A DNA stretch of 64,000 nucleotides from Chamaecyparis obtusa (lineage: Eukaryota > Streptophyta > Pinopsida > Cupressales > Cupressaceae): contig BSBK01007864.1 of assembly GCA_027943335.1 (NCBI GenBank), positions 602,501 to 666,500 on the forward strand, written 5' to 3'. Shown one piece after another: positions 23,018 to 36,200 of this stretch (position 1 is its first letter; the number at the start of each line of letters is the position of its first letter). The notes under the pieces were generated by a model. The model was not told the origin of the DNA. It saw only the letters and a list, made by a program, of their open reading frames with translations, and searched no databases. The position numbers were made by a program, and so were the translations under genes.

Positions 23018-23990
23018 TTGCTAGGTATTTCTTGAAATCATGAATCAAATAGCAATGCCCAATCACCTACTGAGAAGCATTTGTTCTTTATGTGTGAGTC
23101 ATGCCACTTCTTTCTATATTTTTGGACTATCTTTTTTCTCTCCACAGTAGATTTTCTCATCTCATCCAAAGAGTTGAGGTGGAGAAGACGGTCTCGCTAT
23201 GCTGCAGGAAGATCAATGTTGAGTTTCAGGGTAGTGCGCAATGCTTTATGTTCAAATTTAATGGGCAACATTGCAGTTTTTCCATAGATAATTTTAAAAG
23301 GAGTGAATCTTGTTGTTGTTTTCCATGTTGTACGGTAAGCCCAGACTGCTTCTGGAAGGTGACTACTCCAATCTTGGCAATGTAGTTGAACTATTTTGGT
23401 AAGAATAGCTTCAATTTCTCTATTTGTAACTTATGCCTGACCATTTACTTGAGGATGGTGGGGACTAGACTTTCTGTGTCTAATATTGTACTCATTCATA
23501 AGTATTGTGATCAGGGTTGATGTGAATTGTGTGCCTTGATCTTTAACTAGCTCTCTGGGCAAACCATAGCAGGTAAATGTTTCTTCATATAGGAATTTAG
23601 CCACTTTTTTGTCGTGTGCATACTTCATTGCTTTGACTTCTACCCATTCGGTGACATAGTTGGTGCAAACTAGAATGTAAGATTTGCCATTAGATAGTGG
23701 GTCAATAGGACCAGTAAAATCCATGCCCCATTTATCAAATGGTGTGACCACCACTTGTGGATTTAGAGGCATTTCATCTGACTTTGTAGGGTGACCCATC
23801 CATTGACATTTATCATATTTCTTGGTAAAATTTGTTGCATCCTTATGAAGTGTAGGCTAGTAATAACCAGTTGTCAATATTTTTATAGTTTTCCTTTTAG
23901 CTACAAAGCATCCACCACAAGTCTCATCATGACAAGCATGAAGTATGTCATAAGTCTCATCCTCACATACACATCTTCGCATGACTTGGT
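23018..23990 (-). pseudogene. Integrase of the Athila-like element, main part
   Basis: Integrase inserts the DNA copy into the genome. The minus frame 23799-23431 shows the catalytic core: WGMDFTGPIDP, YILVCTNYVTEWVEVKA, GLPRELVKDQGTQFTS and HHPQVNGQA. This includes the first two acidic residues (D in GMDF, D in KDQG); the usual third residue (E of NGQVE) lies at the end of the open frame. Further on, RFTPFKIIYGKTAMLPI and a LNSLDEMR stretch continue toward 23018, with a stop near 23210. The young element then splits the gene, and the tail is at 11805-11666. Confidence 0.88.
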
Positions 23991-24030
23991 TTGGACTAGT
24001 ATAAAATAATATATTATCAATCCAAGAAAA

Positions 24031-24866
24031 TTAAAAAAAATTCTCAACGAGCATTTTTCTTTCCCTGGGAGAAAAATGTGTAGGCATCTTGTCAGCTGCA
24101 AGGTAGTTAGCTATATCAACATACCATAGGCTTTTGACAACAATATGAAACAAATGCTCATCAAGGAATGTATCATTAATTACAGAAGTGTCAGTGTCAT
24201 CATTATGGAGCCTTGATAAATAATCAGCCATAACATTAGCTCTACCTGGCTTGTCACTGATAGTTATATCAAATTCTTGTAACAACAAAAGCCATCTTGC
24301 TAACCTGCCTGAGATGGTAGGTTTGTTCATAAGATATTTTATGTTACATGGTCAGTATGAAAAAAGATTGAGTATCATGTGACATAATGACGAAATTTAT
24401 TTAAAGCATAGACAATAGCCAGCAATTCTTTTTCAGTGACTGTATAATTGAGCTTTGGTCCATGTAAACTCTTGCTGATATAGTAAATGGCATGTTCAAG
24501 GTTATTGGCTTTCTGACCTAAGAGTGCTCCTATGGCATAATTAGAAGCATCAGTATGAATATGGAAAGGTAAAGACCAATCAGGTCCTCTAAGCACTGGT
24601 GTTGTGGTAAGAATGGATTTGAGTTGTAGGAAGGATTCCCCATAGGCTAGTGTCCATGTGAACTCAGATTCTTTTGTAAGAAATGTGTATAATAGACTGG
24701 CTATTTGACTAAATTTTTTAATGAAATGCCTATAATAACCAACATGTCCTAAAAAGGATCTAACATATTTTTTCTTTGTAGGTGTAGGCAATGTAATAAT
24801 TACCTAAATTTTTGCAGGGTCCACTTGTATTCCAGCTTCTGAGATGAAGTGTCCTAGCACAACTCC
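24031..24866 (-). pseudogene. RNase H of the Athila-like element
   Basis: RNase H removes the RNA strand during reverse transcription. Minus frames 24791-24375 and 24330-24031 contain the RT connection (RSFLGHVGYYRHFIKKFSQI), the RNase H core (FHIHTDASNYAIGALL, with the first catalytic D; LNYTVTEKELLAIVYALNKF, with the catalytic E) and its end (SGRLARWLLLLQEFDITI, then ANVMADYLSRL with the last D). A frame break near 24340-24375 falls in the YQV.VHTDH zone. It follows RT directly. Confidence 0.88.
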
Positions 24867-25637
24867 TTAGTGCATCATCATAAAATAATTGTTTCTATTT
24901 AGGGATAGATTATGTTCTTTACATTTGATCAAAACTTTTTCTAATTTCACCAAAGCTTCATCAAAAGTAACATCAAATGTGGTGAAATCATCGATATAGA
25001 TTTCCATGCAATCATGTGAGATATCTGCAAAGATACTGATAACATCCCTTTGAAATGTAGTTGGAGCATTACATAAACCAAAAGGTAACATAGAATAAGT
25101 GTATGTTCCCCAAGGGCATGTAAATGTGTTATTTTCTTGATCCTCTGGAGAAATGTTGATCTGGTTATATCCACTGTATCCATCAAGAAAAGAAAAGTAC
25201 TTTTTACCAGTTAAGGTATCCTGAACTTGATCAATGAATGGCAAGGAAAAATGATCTTTCTTTGTAGCATTGTTTAGTTCTTTGTGGTCTACGCATATTC
25301 TCCATTTACCTCCCTTTTTAGGGATAATTACCAAAGGAGATACCCATTTGTTGTCTGAGATTGGATAAATAAAACCAACATTCAACAGTTTCTACAACTC
25401 AGTCTTTACAATTTCTCTCAAGGTTGGGTTAATTCTTCTCTAAGGTTGGCAAAGTGGTAAAATGCCTTCATTGATATTTATTCTGTGTGTACAAAGCTTT
25501 GGGCTCAATCCTTTCATATCTCCATAATCCCAAGCAAAATCTTTCTCATGTTTACAAAGGAGTTGAGTTAATAGGGATAATTGTGTTGATGACAGTTTAT
25601 TGTTGACATGCAAGTTGTGACCACATGAGAGCTCCAC
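24867..25637 (-). pseudogene. Reverse transcriptase of the Athila-like element
   Basis: Minus frames 25637-25440 and 25385-24867. They show the entry segment (KHEKDFAWDYGDMKGL), WVSPLVIIPKKGGKWRICVD, LPFIDQVQDTL, FSFLDGYSGYNQI, TFTCPWGTYTYSMLPFGLCN and the catalytic EIYIDDF (YxDD). The order and spacing match gypsy RT. A stop and frame break near 25390-25440 separates the two pieces, so the enzyme is not functional. It is about the normal size. Confidence 0.92.
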
Positions 25638-26830
25638 CTTAGTTGTTAGTTCAAGAATTGATACTTAAGGTATAGGAGGTGTGGATATATCACAAGGTAG
25701 TAATTGATGGATAATATTAGGTTCAACGGGAAGAACACAGTCCTCATAGGTAGATAACTACAAAATAGAACTTTCAGAGATATCTTTTATCGTAACACAG
25801 TCATTAGTAAGAATGCTTTGAATCCATCATCATCTTCTTGAAGTTGCAAGAAATATTATCTGTGTAACATCATAAGTTGAGCAACAGAGTTAAGCTCTTC
25901 CATCTCATCTCCCAAATCAGGCCAAATAGGAGTACTTAAATCTGGTTAAGGTTGGGTTGGAGGATATAAAGCTAACTTCTTAATTATTTGGCCATCTGAA
26001 ATGGTCATATTACTTGAATGGAAACTTATATTGGCATCAATTGTGTCTAACCAAGGTCATCCAAGGATGATTGGGTAACCAACAAGAGTTACCTTAGGTG
26101 ATAATATCATGAAGTTAATAGGATATTCCTAGGAATCCAATGTAATTACAATGTCTTATATTATGCCATTTGGGGTGATAGTGGAACTTTCTACAAGTTG
26201 CAAGACTATTGGAGTGGTTCTCAATCCTTCTATACTCAGTCTATGCATGGTATCCTTAGTCATAACATTGATAGCAACACCCAAATCTATTAAAGCATTT
26301 TTCATAGACTGCTCATTAATTATAATATCAACAACTGGACTTCTAGGGTCAGAGTACTTTGGAATGACCATCTTTCCTACCATAATATCTGCAAGTTGGC
26401 CAATAAAATGTACTATTTGAGGTTCATTTTTCCTATGTCTTGGCTTCTTGAGGCATGCCTCTTTAATAGCTTTCCCATAGATAGGGACATCTTTGATAGC
26501 TTGAAAAAGTAGAATTTGAATATGCATGTTCTTCAACTGATCAAGAATATCAAATGATGCCTCATCCCGGGGTATAGATATATCATCTCTAAGCCTATGA
26601 GGAAAAGGAGGATCAAATTTAGTATGAATGCCATCTTGGCTTGATGTATTAGTTGGTGGGACATTATTTGGAAAAGTAGTTTCTAGAAGAGGTGTTGATG
26701 TTGCAGGTAGGTCTGGAAATTTTGTAATAACAAGAGGTTCTGGTGCGAGTAAAGTAGTGCTAGATCTTAAGTGAATATCAATTATTTCCAATGCATAGGC
26801 AAGGTACTGTGATGCATCTATAGCATACAT
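25638..26830 (-). pseudogene. Protease region of the Athila-like element
   Basis: The minus frame 26830-26156 ends with VDIIINEQSMKNALIDLGVA and INVMTKDTMHRLSIEGL. The catalytic triplet region reads D-L-G-V, near the D-L-G-A of Athila-type proteases. The stretch after 26156 continues the fold (PWLDTIDAN-like end near 26045) but is broken by stops. A proline and serine-rich linker precedes the protease. Confidence 0.82.
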
Positions 26831-27716
26831 AGGTTGTTTTTGTTGTTTCTTTTTGTTAGGATTAGGTTGTTGCTGAGCAGGTAATTATGTTGGCCTTGGA
26901 GGAGGACATGTGGTTGCAAGAGGTGGCATGAGTGCAGGTTGAGACACTGGAGGTGGTAAGGATTGATAACCAAGATTTTGATTAGGTCATTTTTGGGGTC
27001 CTTTCCACTAGTTATATGGTTTCCAATTCCCTTGTGGTGGCTACCATTGGTTTTGAGGTTGTGGTCATTAGGTTTGTTGTGAATTAAACCATTGGTTCTG
27101 TTGAGTATTAGGCCAGGCATTATTCCAAGAAAGTTGGGAATACTGAGGAGGGTATTGAAATTTTTGGTTCTGCCATTGGTTATTATAAGGATCAAAAGAT
27201 TGAAAAGGATATTGGGGCATACCTTGTCCAGGGGCCCATGGCTAGCATTGTGTAACAAAGAACACTTGCTCATCCTCCCCTTCTATTTTCCTGAACTCAA
27301 TAGGAAGGTGATGGGTCTCCAAATTTGCAACTAACTTTCACTGATAGTCCTTCTTTTGGTGCCGGCGATGAGGAAAATATTCAGCTAACTTTGCCTTCAC
27401 ATCTTTGTGCTTCTTCTTGGCCTGCATTGTGTCCAAATGTGTAGCAAAATCATTGATGATGTCATGTTTGAAATCTGACATCAGATTAGAAATTTCCATT
27501 TTAGAGGTACCAAAGCTATTCCCTTTAGCAAGTGTGGGTTGAAATCATCTTCCTTTCTTCATGTTTGATCTTGAATAGTTAAGAAAAATTTTCTTAAGAT
27601 CATTGCAAGAAGATTGAGAAATGTCTCCTCCAACCATAAGGTCAAGTGCTTCAAGACAAATATCATTTACTCCCCTCAAGAAAAATGAGTTTTTGTGAAT
27701 CTTCCTATAATGTGTG
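26831..27716 (-). pseudogene. gag-protease linker of the Athila-like element
   Basis: The conceptual minus-strand translation is rich in Gln, Pro, Asn and Trp (for example QYPPQYSQLSWNNAWPNTQQ) with many stops. No intact CCHC zinc knuckle was found. It joins gag to protease. Confidence 0.6.
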
Positions 27717-28360
27717 TTAAGGATTCTTTTGCAGGTTGTACAGGAAGCGTGAAATATAATCTTCTAGAGTCTCATCTTCCTTTTGTAACATTTGAAAAAT
27801 GGCATCCCCCCTTAAATCACCCCCTTTACAATACTCTTTATATTTCTGCAAAAAAAAAAATTTCATCTCATCCCAAGTGGTTGTTGCATTAGCCCCTAAT
27901 CCCATGAACCATAGTAAGCCGACTCTTTTAATGTTGCTGGAAACAACTTGAGCTTGTGACTATCAGTGTTATAATCAAAGCTTTGAAAAAGAATGTCAAA
28001 CTCAAATAGAAAGGTGTCAGGGTCTTCAGTGATTAGACCATAGAACTTTGGAAGTGCAACAATGGGTATATTATTGAGATTGACATTGTTTATAAGACTG
28101 GGAAGAGGGAACAAAAGGGTAGGTTGTGCCATCACTGCAAGTACTTGGGAGTGAAGTTGTGGCTAGGAAGTGACAATAGCCAAAGGATTATTAGCAAAAG
28201 GTATACTTGTAGTGGACTTATCAAGAAAAATAGCCAAAATTCCATTAAAAGATTGAAGATCAAATAGATCAAAGGGGTCTTCTATGGATGAGGATGTTGA
28301 AGGAAATTCAGGTCTTGCGTCAACAAAAGGTAATTCAACTTCTTCAGATTCTACATTCAT
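27717..28360 (-). pseudogene. gag: gag of the Athila-like element
   Basis: Minus frames 28360-28163, 28135-27896 and 27905-27717. The core reads ALPKFYGLITEDPDTFLFEF, then KLKLFPATLKESAYYG, then TTTWDEMKFFFLQKYKEYCK and DETLEDYISRFLYNLQ. This is a recognisable retrotransposon gag domain with its F...L...A and TW..M...F.KY motifs. A stop and frameshift near 27900 breaks it. It lies just downstream of the primer site and short leader. Confidence 0.85.
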
Positions 28361-28529
28361 ATTATTGGGTTCTCTTGGAAGGAATTTACCATAGACATCG
28401 TGTCTTCTTCCCCTTCAATGCATGTAGATAATTTGACAAACTTGTGAAGAAAGTTTAGAACTACAAACTACTATCTAGAAAATAGGAAACTATCTAAAAT
28501 AACTCAATAAGGTTCTTAGCTTGACACCA

Positions 28530-28547
28530 TCCCCGGAAACAACACCA
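28530..28547 (-). promoter_or_regulatory. Primer binding site, tRNA-Asp-like
   Basis: On the minus strand TGGTGTTGTTTCCGGGGA lies 4 nt after the 5' LTR. It matches the Athila-type tRNA-Asp site TGGCGCCGTTGCCGGGGA at 14 of 18 positions; three of the four changes are C to T. Confidence 0.8.
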
Positions 28548-28551
28548 AAAA

Positions 28552-29769
28552 TGAATAGCCCCATAATAGGTAATAATAATAATGTCATGGCTTCTCCTAG
28601 GAATAGTATATTTGAACTAAGTATCATTTTCCCTATCATGAAGTGCATTTAAATTATCAACCCAGGGACGTATACTTAAAATGGGATGGTACAGTTTGTG
28701 TATTAAGTCTCACATGGAGACATTTTGCTTAAGCTACAAGAAGGCAAATACAGGAAATAAATTTACACTATTTTTGTAGGAAAGTAAACACACACATCTA
28801 CTAATGAATATGGTTTTGAAAACTATAACTTCAATCCCAACCTATTCTATCAACCCAAAGCATTCACAATGATCATTTCTGCAAGTGTTGCAGGAACATA
28901 CACAATGTATAGTGTTATAGGAAAGAACAGTGAATTCTACTTGAATTGTTGTAAATGCTCAAAAAACTTAATATACTCTACTCTAATCCACCTTCCAAGT
29001 GGGACCCCCTTGGTCAGCTTCTGCTAGCTACCAACACAAATTTAGCTCAAAATCACTTCTTTCTTATATTTCCATAAACTGATTACATTATCATGAGACA
29101 ACACACAGAAATGGAAAACTAATTTTTCTTCAGATTGTATCAATAATACAACCATCTAACTAACTTTATATATAACTATCATCTCCCTTTATATAGATGA
29201 TCGATGCTTATTTGAACACAAAAGATAACTTCTAACTAATTCACGCCATAAAGAAAGGAAAGTTCAACAGTCCATGACAGAATATCATAAAGGTTGCATA
29301 ACCGCTTAACAAAATATTTATCAAAGAGAAAATATAGCGTACTTGAATGTTCCTATATTTCTTGGAATGGTTCTTCCTTCAAATTATTAGGCATGTCCCA
29401 CAATACCATAATGACTTTCCACCATCGTGACTGAGTCTTCCTCACTTTTCATCAATGCTCATTGATCCATTCTTCACTCATTCATCTTTCCCTAGCAATT
29501 ATTAGCATCTACATATCTTCAATCATTTAACCATTCAACTAATCCAAATATTAGAACATACATTCAAACGATTATATGAAATACTGTAATATATGTATAA
29601 TATTTGGTAAAGTATATAAACTATTATCTACCCATGGGTTTTGATGGTTTGACTCTACTTATAAAATATTCACAAGTTCCAATACTGAAAAGGTATAACA
29701 AGTGTCTTAGAAATGTTTAAAATGGAACATAAAAACATCATAAAATAAGGACAAATTATAGACCCATCA
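28552..29769 (-). repeat. 5' LTR of the Athila-like element
   Basis: 1218 bp, TGAATAGCCCC to ACCCATCA on the plus strand. It is the partner of 7128-8344. Confidence 0.92.
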
Positions 29770-29774
29770 CTTCT
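29770..29774 (+). repeat. Target site duplication CTTCT, right copy
   Basis: Matches 7123-7127. The old element's protease pattern resumes directly here. Confidence 0.9.
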
Positions 29775-31300
29775 TAGAAGACCATGGATACACACCATGC
29801 AATATATCCCATCCACTTACCACTAGTACTTGAAATTTATCTATAATGGGTTAGATATTACCATTTCAAGTGATCGAGATCCATTCTTATATTGCACAAA
29901 TCTCAAGGAGTCTCCTACTAACCAAGACCATATAAATCAATAAACCTCTACATTTTCACCTTCTAGATACCTTGATCCATCCACTTTATCCTAATCTACC
30001 ACTCCATCCTCTTGCATGTTTGAGCTCAAGATTAGTGTTCAAAATAGAGATTGTGGGGAATACAAACATATTGACTCTTTCTGCATGGGCAAGCTTCCCA
30101 TTTCACCCAAGACTTATGGGAAACAATGAGAACCACTTAAGCACAAGAAAAAACTCTAAATGTAGTATGAGCCACCCATATTATTTACAAAGTGGGGTAG
30201 GTTAGATGAAGAATATGTAGAGTAATATGTGTCATATTGGCTCTATAAAGATAAGGAGCCTCTTCTTATCACACTCTGTGTACAATAATATGGGAGGGGG
30301 TACACAATCATGCAAAAACAAGGATACAATGAACATAGTGGCCTTAGGACATAGAACCAAAAAGTGGTAGAGCTAATTCTACCTAAGTATAGAGGCCTAG
30401 GATATGTACCACCTGAGGAAGGTATTGCACATGCCTAGTTGCCTCAAGGAAAAGAAATTTGTTCTTTTAGTGACATCAAGATGCATGAGTACTTTTACAA
30501 AATTAATTATAATAACTACAAATGGGATACTCCTTGCACCCTGAGTACGTATTTCCTAGAAAATATCATTTCCATCCCTAACAACCTACCTACACTAGGA
30601 AAACATATAGATGGTCGAGCCTAGATACGATACTTTTGGAATCTATCTAAATCATCTAAGTTCTATCCTTCAAAATATCATGAGTTCATCTATGAGTCCT
30701 ACATTAACACCATTATTTTTGTTCATGAATCTGATATTGAAAGAAATGATAACATATTATTAGTATACCTTGATATTATAGATTGGGAACAACGTGACCC
30801 ATAAAACTTAGACCACTTTGAGAATGATGAAACCATCATTGAATTCCTTACACTTTGAATTTTTATACTATCAAGGGACCATAAAGAAGGTTTTACTATC
30901 AATCTTGACTGTGTAGCATACTTTTGGGTGTCATGTCCACCTTCTAGTTATAAGTGAGAAAAATTACAAAAATACAAGATCTCTAGGTGAAAAATACTAG
31001 GCACCTATTGATGAATAAATAGTAAAGAGAAAAGAAGTATTCCTGTAGAAAAAACCTCTCTAAATAACCATAGGATGGAAGGTTGGATGCACCTCCCATT
31101 AATCAAGAGAGATGCCCTTTTTTATAGAATAGTCACAAGAAGTGAACCTTGGCGATGAAGACAAAAAGAAAATAGTTCAACTTGTAGCATCATCGTCACC
31201 AGAGGATAGAGAATAGTTATTTGAAGTTAGACAAAAAAAAATTTGCATAGTCCTATTCTGATATGTTAGGTCATTATCTTGCATTAGTCTTGCATCATTT
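29775..31300 (+). pseudogene. Protease end and G-patch-like linker of old Tat element
   Basis: The first codons continue the protease with a RRPWIHTM-like end. At 30291-30420 the frame reads GYTIMQKQGYNEHSGL, then a stop in the middle, then ILPKYRGLGYVP. This glycine-spaced pattern with aromatic residues resembles a G-patch, a short RNA-binding or helicase-partner motif that also occurs in some retroelement polyproteins. From 30440 to 30840 an acidic and Tyr/Asn-rich linker follows. The last 400 bp lead into RT with few readable stretches. Confidence 0.6.
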
Positions 31301-31970
31301 ACTACTATAGCTAGGAGCCAAAGTAGTCAAACAAAAGATCCAAAACATGCATCCTAAGATTGCCTTATTGGTCAAGATGGAGCTTAATAAGCTGTTGGAT
31401 GTGGGTTTCATATGACCCATAAATTATGTAAAACATATATCAAATTTGGTACCAATCACCAAGCCAACTAGAGACATCAAAATCTACATAGATTTTGGGG
31501 TTTTAAACAAAGTGTGTGCTAAAGTTGACTTCCCACTACCAGACATGGATATGATAGTGGAATTGAGAGAAGGCTATGAAATTTTATCTATAATGGGTGG
31601 CTTCTATAGCTATAATATCGAATCTATATTGCTCCCAAAGATCAACACAAGATAATATTTACCTTCCCATTGGGAACATATCACTATAATTTCATGTAAT
31701 TTAGACTTAAAAATGCAAGTGCCACCAATAAAAGATCTATTAGAACACTTTTTGTGACATGATGCATGACATAATGAAGGACTATGTAGATGACATCTTG
31801 GCCAAGTCACTTCAGAGAGATATTCATCTGTATGTTTTGGCAATCATATTTGACAAACTTGATAAATACAAAGTTTTCTTAAATACCAAAGAGTGTGTTT
31901 TTCAGGCCACACCAGGAAAGCTTCTAGAGTTTATTATTTCTCATCAATGGATAGATGTGAATCTATAAAA
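31301..31970 (+). pseudogene. Reverse transcriptase of old Tat element
   Basis: Plus frames 31446-31655 and 31759-31968. They contain LVPITKPTRDIKIYIDFGVL, DFPLPDMDMIVE and, after a damaged middle, MKDYVDDILAKSLQRDIHLY with the catalytic YVDD, and NTKECVFQATPGKLLEFIIS. The order fits Tat-type RT. Stops and frameshifts lie between the blocks, in the PFGL region around 31700-31750. Confidence 0.85.
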
Positions 31971-33203
31971 TGTCAAATCCATAATTGACATGCTTCCTCC
32001 AACAAATATTAAAGCTAGCTAATAAGTTTGTAAGGAAAATTATAGTCCATCCAAAGGTTCATAATCCAAAAAGAAGATAAATGCCACCCTTTTCAACACT
32101 TACTCCACAAAGGGGTACCTTTTAAATGGACTGAGTAGTATTATGCAACATTCTAGCCACTCAAGGACTATCTACTTTGAGCCCCAATTTTGATGCCACC
32201 AATAATGGGCAAATCTCTAATCTTTTACATATCAAAAAAAATGTCATCTTTAGGAGCCCTTCTAGCACAACATAACATAGAAGGAAAAGAAAGGGATATT
32301 TATTACATCAATCAGACTCTTATATGATATGAGAAAAATTATAAATCCATAGAAAGGATATGTCTAACTGTCATCTCCACTTCCCAAAATCTTAGTCACT
32401 ACATGCTTAGACATAAGACCTTCCTCATTGCAAAATTTGATCTATTGAAATAACTCCCTAAGAAAAGTAGCTCTCATAGGTAGATTGGATAAGTGGGTGA
32501 TGATCCTAAGTGAGTTTGATATCAAATACATTGACAAGAAGGCCATTAAATGAAAATGATAGTAGACCAATTGGTTGATTCTCTCATACTAGAAAAAAAA
32601 CCCCTATCTTGTTTGAATTTCTAGTTGAGCCCATATTTGTCATAGAGGAACCCACACAATGGAATTTATACTTTGACAAATCATAAACTCAAGAAGGAGC
32701 AGGTGTTGGAGTAGTATTCATCACACCTCAAGGTGATGTAATCCCAAGATCTTAAAGGCTAAAATTTGTGTGTAGTAATTATATATAAAAGTATGAGGCA
32801 TTCCTCATAGGCCTCAAGATGGTTGTCCAGTAGAAAATCAAAGGTCTTCATGTATACAAAGATTCACAACTAACCATAAGTTAGGTTAATGATTTTAAGA
32901 AAAACTTTGATTACATAGTATTTGAATAAATTACTAGGGCACAAAATAAGTCAATTCACGCAATGGTGACTATGGGATCTTTACTTGATATTGCTAATGA
33001 CATCATGTACTATGAGTTCCTAGTTGAGAAGCCAATGGTCCTTGCCTTTGAGGTCCCTTTATCTGAGTTTGTATACGAGATCATTGGACCCAAGTCCCCA
33101 TGTTACCATGCTATATAAACCAATATCCATGACCAATATCTACCCCTTGACTATCACATAACCAGTGCAAAACCTTTATTAGACAAGCACCCCATTATGT
33201 TAT
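31971..33203 (+). pseudogene. RNase H regions of old Tat element
   Basis: In three frames the segment gives LGALLAQHNIEGKERDIYYI and YKSIERICLTVISTSQNL near 32240-32400 (first RNase H). Near 32660-32730 it gives a DxS-QEGAGVGVVFITPQGDV-like stretch, the second RNase H domain seen in Tat elements. The coding ends at about 33203 with RQAPHYVI-type residues and resumes at 38647. Many stops. Confidence 0.7.
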
Positions 33204-36200
33204 TGTTACCTATTTTTCACTTTTAGGTGAAAATGGCCTAAAATATTCCCAATGTTCTATAGTTAGGTTCTAGAAGGTATTAAAATGGGGGGAAAAGAAA
33301 ATTTCCTGAAATGCCTTATATTGAAATGTCAAATAGATAAAAGATTTATAATATCTTTGTTCTAGTTAAAAGGCTCTAAAAGGTTTCAAGGAATCCTTTA
33401 CAAAGTTGAAGAATGCCACATTTGAAACCATTGTATCTTTTAGAGGGAAAGTCAAGTTTCAAAACCCTTGCATGCTCATAGCTTTCTTGGAACAATAGAT
33501 TGCATGAAAAAGTGACAGTATTGACAAGTTTTCAAGAAGATCAAAGACAAAACCATGAAGACAAAAAATTCATTATTAAAGTCACAAATATTGACATAGT
33601 GAGATTTCAATAAGAAACATTAATTTTATAAGAGAAAAGTAGCACTTTTTGGGTGTAGTACAATGATTTCTCTTTTGGAAAAGGCAAAGTTTACAATGGT
33701 GAATAGAAATTCAAATATAGAGGATCTATTTTAGAGGGGTATCACATGAAAAGAGGATCGTGAAAGTAAAAATCTCAAAGCCCGTGCAGTTATCATGCAT
33801 GCCAATATTTCAAGTTAGCCTTGTTCATATTTTCATCAATTATTTTTTATAAAGAATCAAAAGGTCCTTTGCATGTTCTTTGAGGTCTTTATGGACATTA
33901 TTGGGGTATAAAGAAAAACACTATGATATTTGGGTAACAACAACCACAAGGGGAAGAGGGGTTTTGATATTATTTTATGACTATGAGACATTTCTTTAGA
34001 AATCCTGTAAGGGTTAACTGCTTGAAGATATGATACTAAAAGACCCAAAGAGCTAATTAGGAACAGTGATTGCATGGTAAGATTAAGTAGTTGGATGTTG
34101 AAAGTTAGAACAAAGATTGCATGAATGTTATTAAGGAAAAAGATCACTATTTTAATGAATAGAGATGGTGTTGTTATAAAATACAATCTATGATAGACAG
34201 TTAAAGATCAATCAATAAGATTGTGCAATGAACTCCAAAATCAGAGAATATGACTGTAAAAAATCATAACAATGGTGAAGAGTGGAAAACACTATTGTTA
34301 TAAACATGAAGCTATTGTTATATGAAATTTCAAGGGATCAACGACATGGTAAATGCACAATGATGTCAAATGAAAATGAGAAGCAATGACGAATGTAATA
34401 GTGCAGTGATTTCATGAGGATCGTCAAATATAGTAATGAACAGCCATGAAGAGCTCACATTGATGCAAATAAAGTCACTAAAGAGACAAGGCCACTGTTA
34501 TAGGAGATAGATGAAAAATACTAAGCATGAAATAGTGGATAAAGGAGTATTTTAGATAAGTGAAAAGTAAATTATCAGAGGACAATAAGTTTTTTTTATT
34601 TATTTATTTTAAAGATAGACAGAACCACTTAATATAATATATATTATTAATTTATTTATTTTTTGGATTCAAAAGACTCTTGGAGGAAAGAACCGGAGAA
34701 AACCTTCGATCCTTACCCATGTACAAAAAATTATATACATCATCACCTAAATCTAACCACCCCCAACCCAAGCCATAGGCTAGATACAATTATGCTTCCC
34801 ACAAACCACTTTGCCTAGCCCATACATAGAGAATAATACATATCAGGCCAAAGGCCACGTACAATATCAAAACATGATAATATCAGTTTCTACAAAAATG
34901 CCAGGAGATGCACAAAGAGGATATGTTGATTGTAGATATCAAATATGTAGGCAGAGCTTTGAATCCCAAAATAATTTCATAAGAGCCAAGACAGGATTAT
35001 TCTTCCATAAAAGTTGTATAAGACTCCCCTTCACCCAAGGAGAAAACTTCCAAAGTACTTTGTGTACCACTATTATCAACATTATCACCTGCTATGCAAA
35101 CATTCAAATCTGGAATTAGCACTAGAGAGAAGCAAGAGAGTCAAATGTGGATTCTCCATTGGCCAGGAGACAAGATTCATTATGGCCCTCTGAACACACC
35201 AGGATAGCACCAAGCTATGGGCTCACTTGTGCAGACATCACCGTGAAAGATAACAAACTCCAAATCAAAAATCGAAGGCTAAACCCAACGATCCAATAAT
35301 CATTGTAAAGCACATAAAATTACCTGTCCATAAATTAGCAATCTAAAACCAAGATATTTGAATTCCCAATCACCTTCTCCTCGAGGAAAATTCTGTGCAA
35401 ATCTGGAAAAAGAATCAATTTCAACTTTGTTGCTACCCAAATTGGCTAGAAAATCAGCAGCCCGATTCCCTTCCCTATAAACATGTGAGATAACATAATT
35501 ATCCAATGAATCATTAAGATCCCAAACCTGCTCAAGAATGTATCTTATTTGTCAGTTATCCAGTCTTCATGTGATGCAAGCATTAATAATAGTTTTTGAA
35601 TCACCTTCAATGTGAAGGCATGTTATATTTGGTTTCTTAGCTAACAGAAGACCATGGAGTAAAGAATGAGCTTCTGTAAAGTTGTTAGTGACCATGGAAA
35701 TATAAGAGGATTTGAATGATTTAACACTACCTGTGTGGTCCCTTATGCACATCCCAACCCCTGCATCACCCGGATTTACCTTAGAGGATCCATCAAAATT
35801 TAATTTAAAGTACATTTGATCTGGAGGGCACCATTTAACACAAGCCCTATTCACTTTCATAGTCCTCACTCTAGGAAAGCATGGTGGTGCAAGGATAGAA
35901 ATGTCACTCCAATTGTTAACGATTTGGCCATCCCAAGAAGTGAATACTGAGTTTGAATTGAAACAGCGTGAAACATGAGCATTAAACAATTCATCTACTG
36001 AAGATTCAATAATTCTTAATACCTCTGATAGGAAGGAAGACTGCTTCCTAAAAAATCTTTTGTTTCTTTCCCACCAAATTGACCAATTGAGAGTAGAAGG
36101 AATAACCTTCCAAATGAAAGCAAAAAGAGAAGATGGAAATAGAACTGGCCATGAGATGTTACTTTAAGATGTTCAAAGGTATTTTAACGCCAAAGGATAG

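Larger units (their letters stand above)
7128..29769 (-). mobile_element. Ty3/gypsy element, Athila-like, with nested insertion
   Basis: A complete but decayed LTR retrotransposon on the minus strand. It has LTRs at 28552-29769 (5') and 7128-8344 (3'), target duplications CTTCT, a tRNA-Asp-like primer site, and a polypurine tract. Gene order on the minus strand is gag, protease, RT, RNase H, integrase, then an extra sense ORF. The protease has a D-L-G signature and the primer site is of tRNA-Asp type; both are seen in Athila-type elements. The young element 11806-23012 splits its integrase. Without that insertion it would be about 11.4 kb. Hand comparison of the first 375 LTR positions gave about 41 differences, so it is old. 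Confidence 0.92.
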
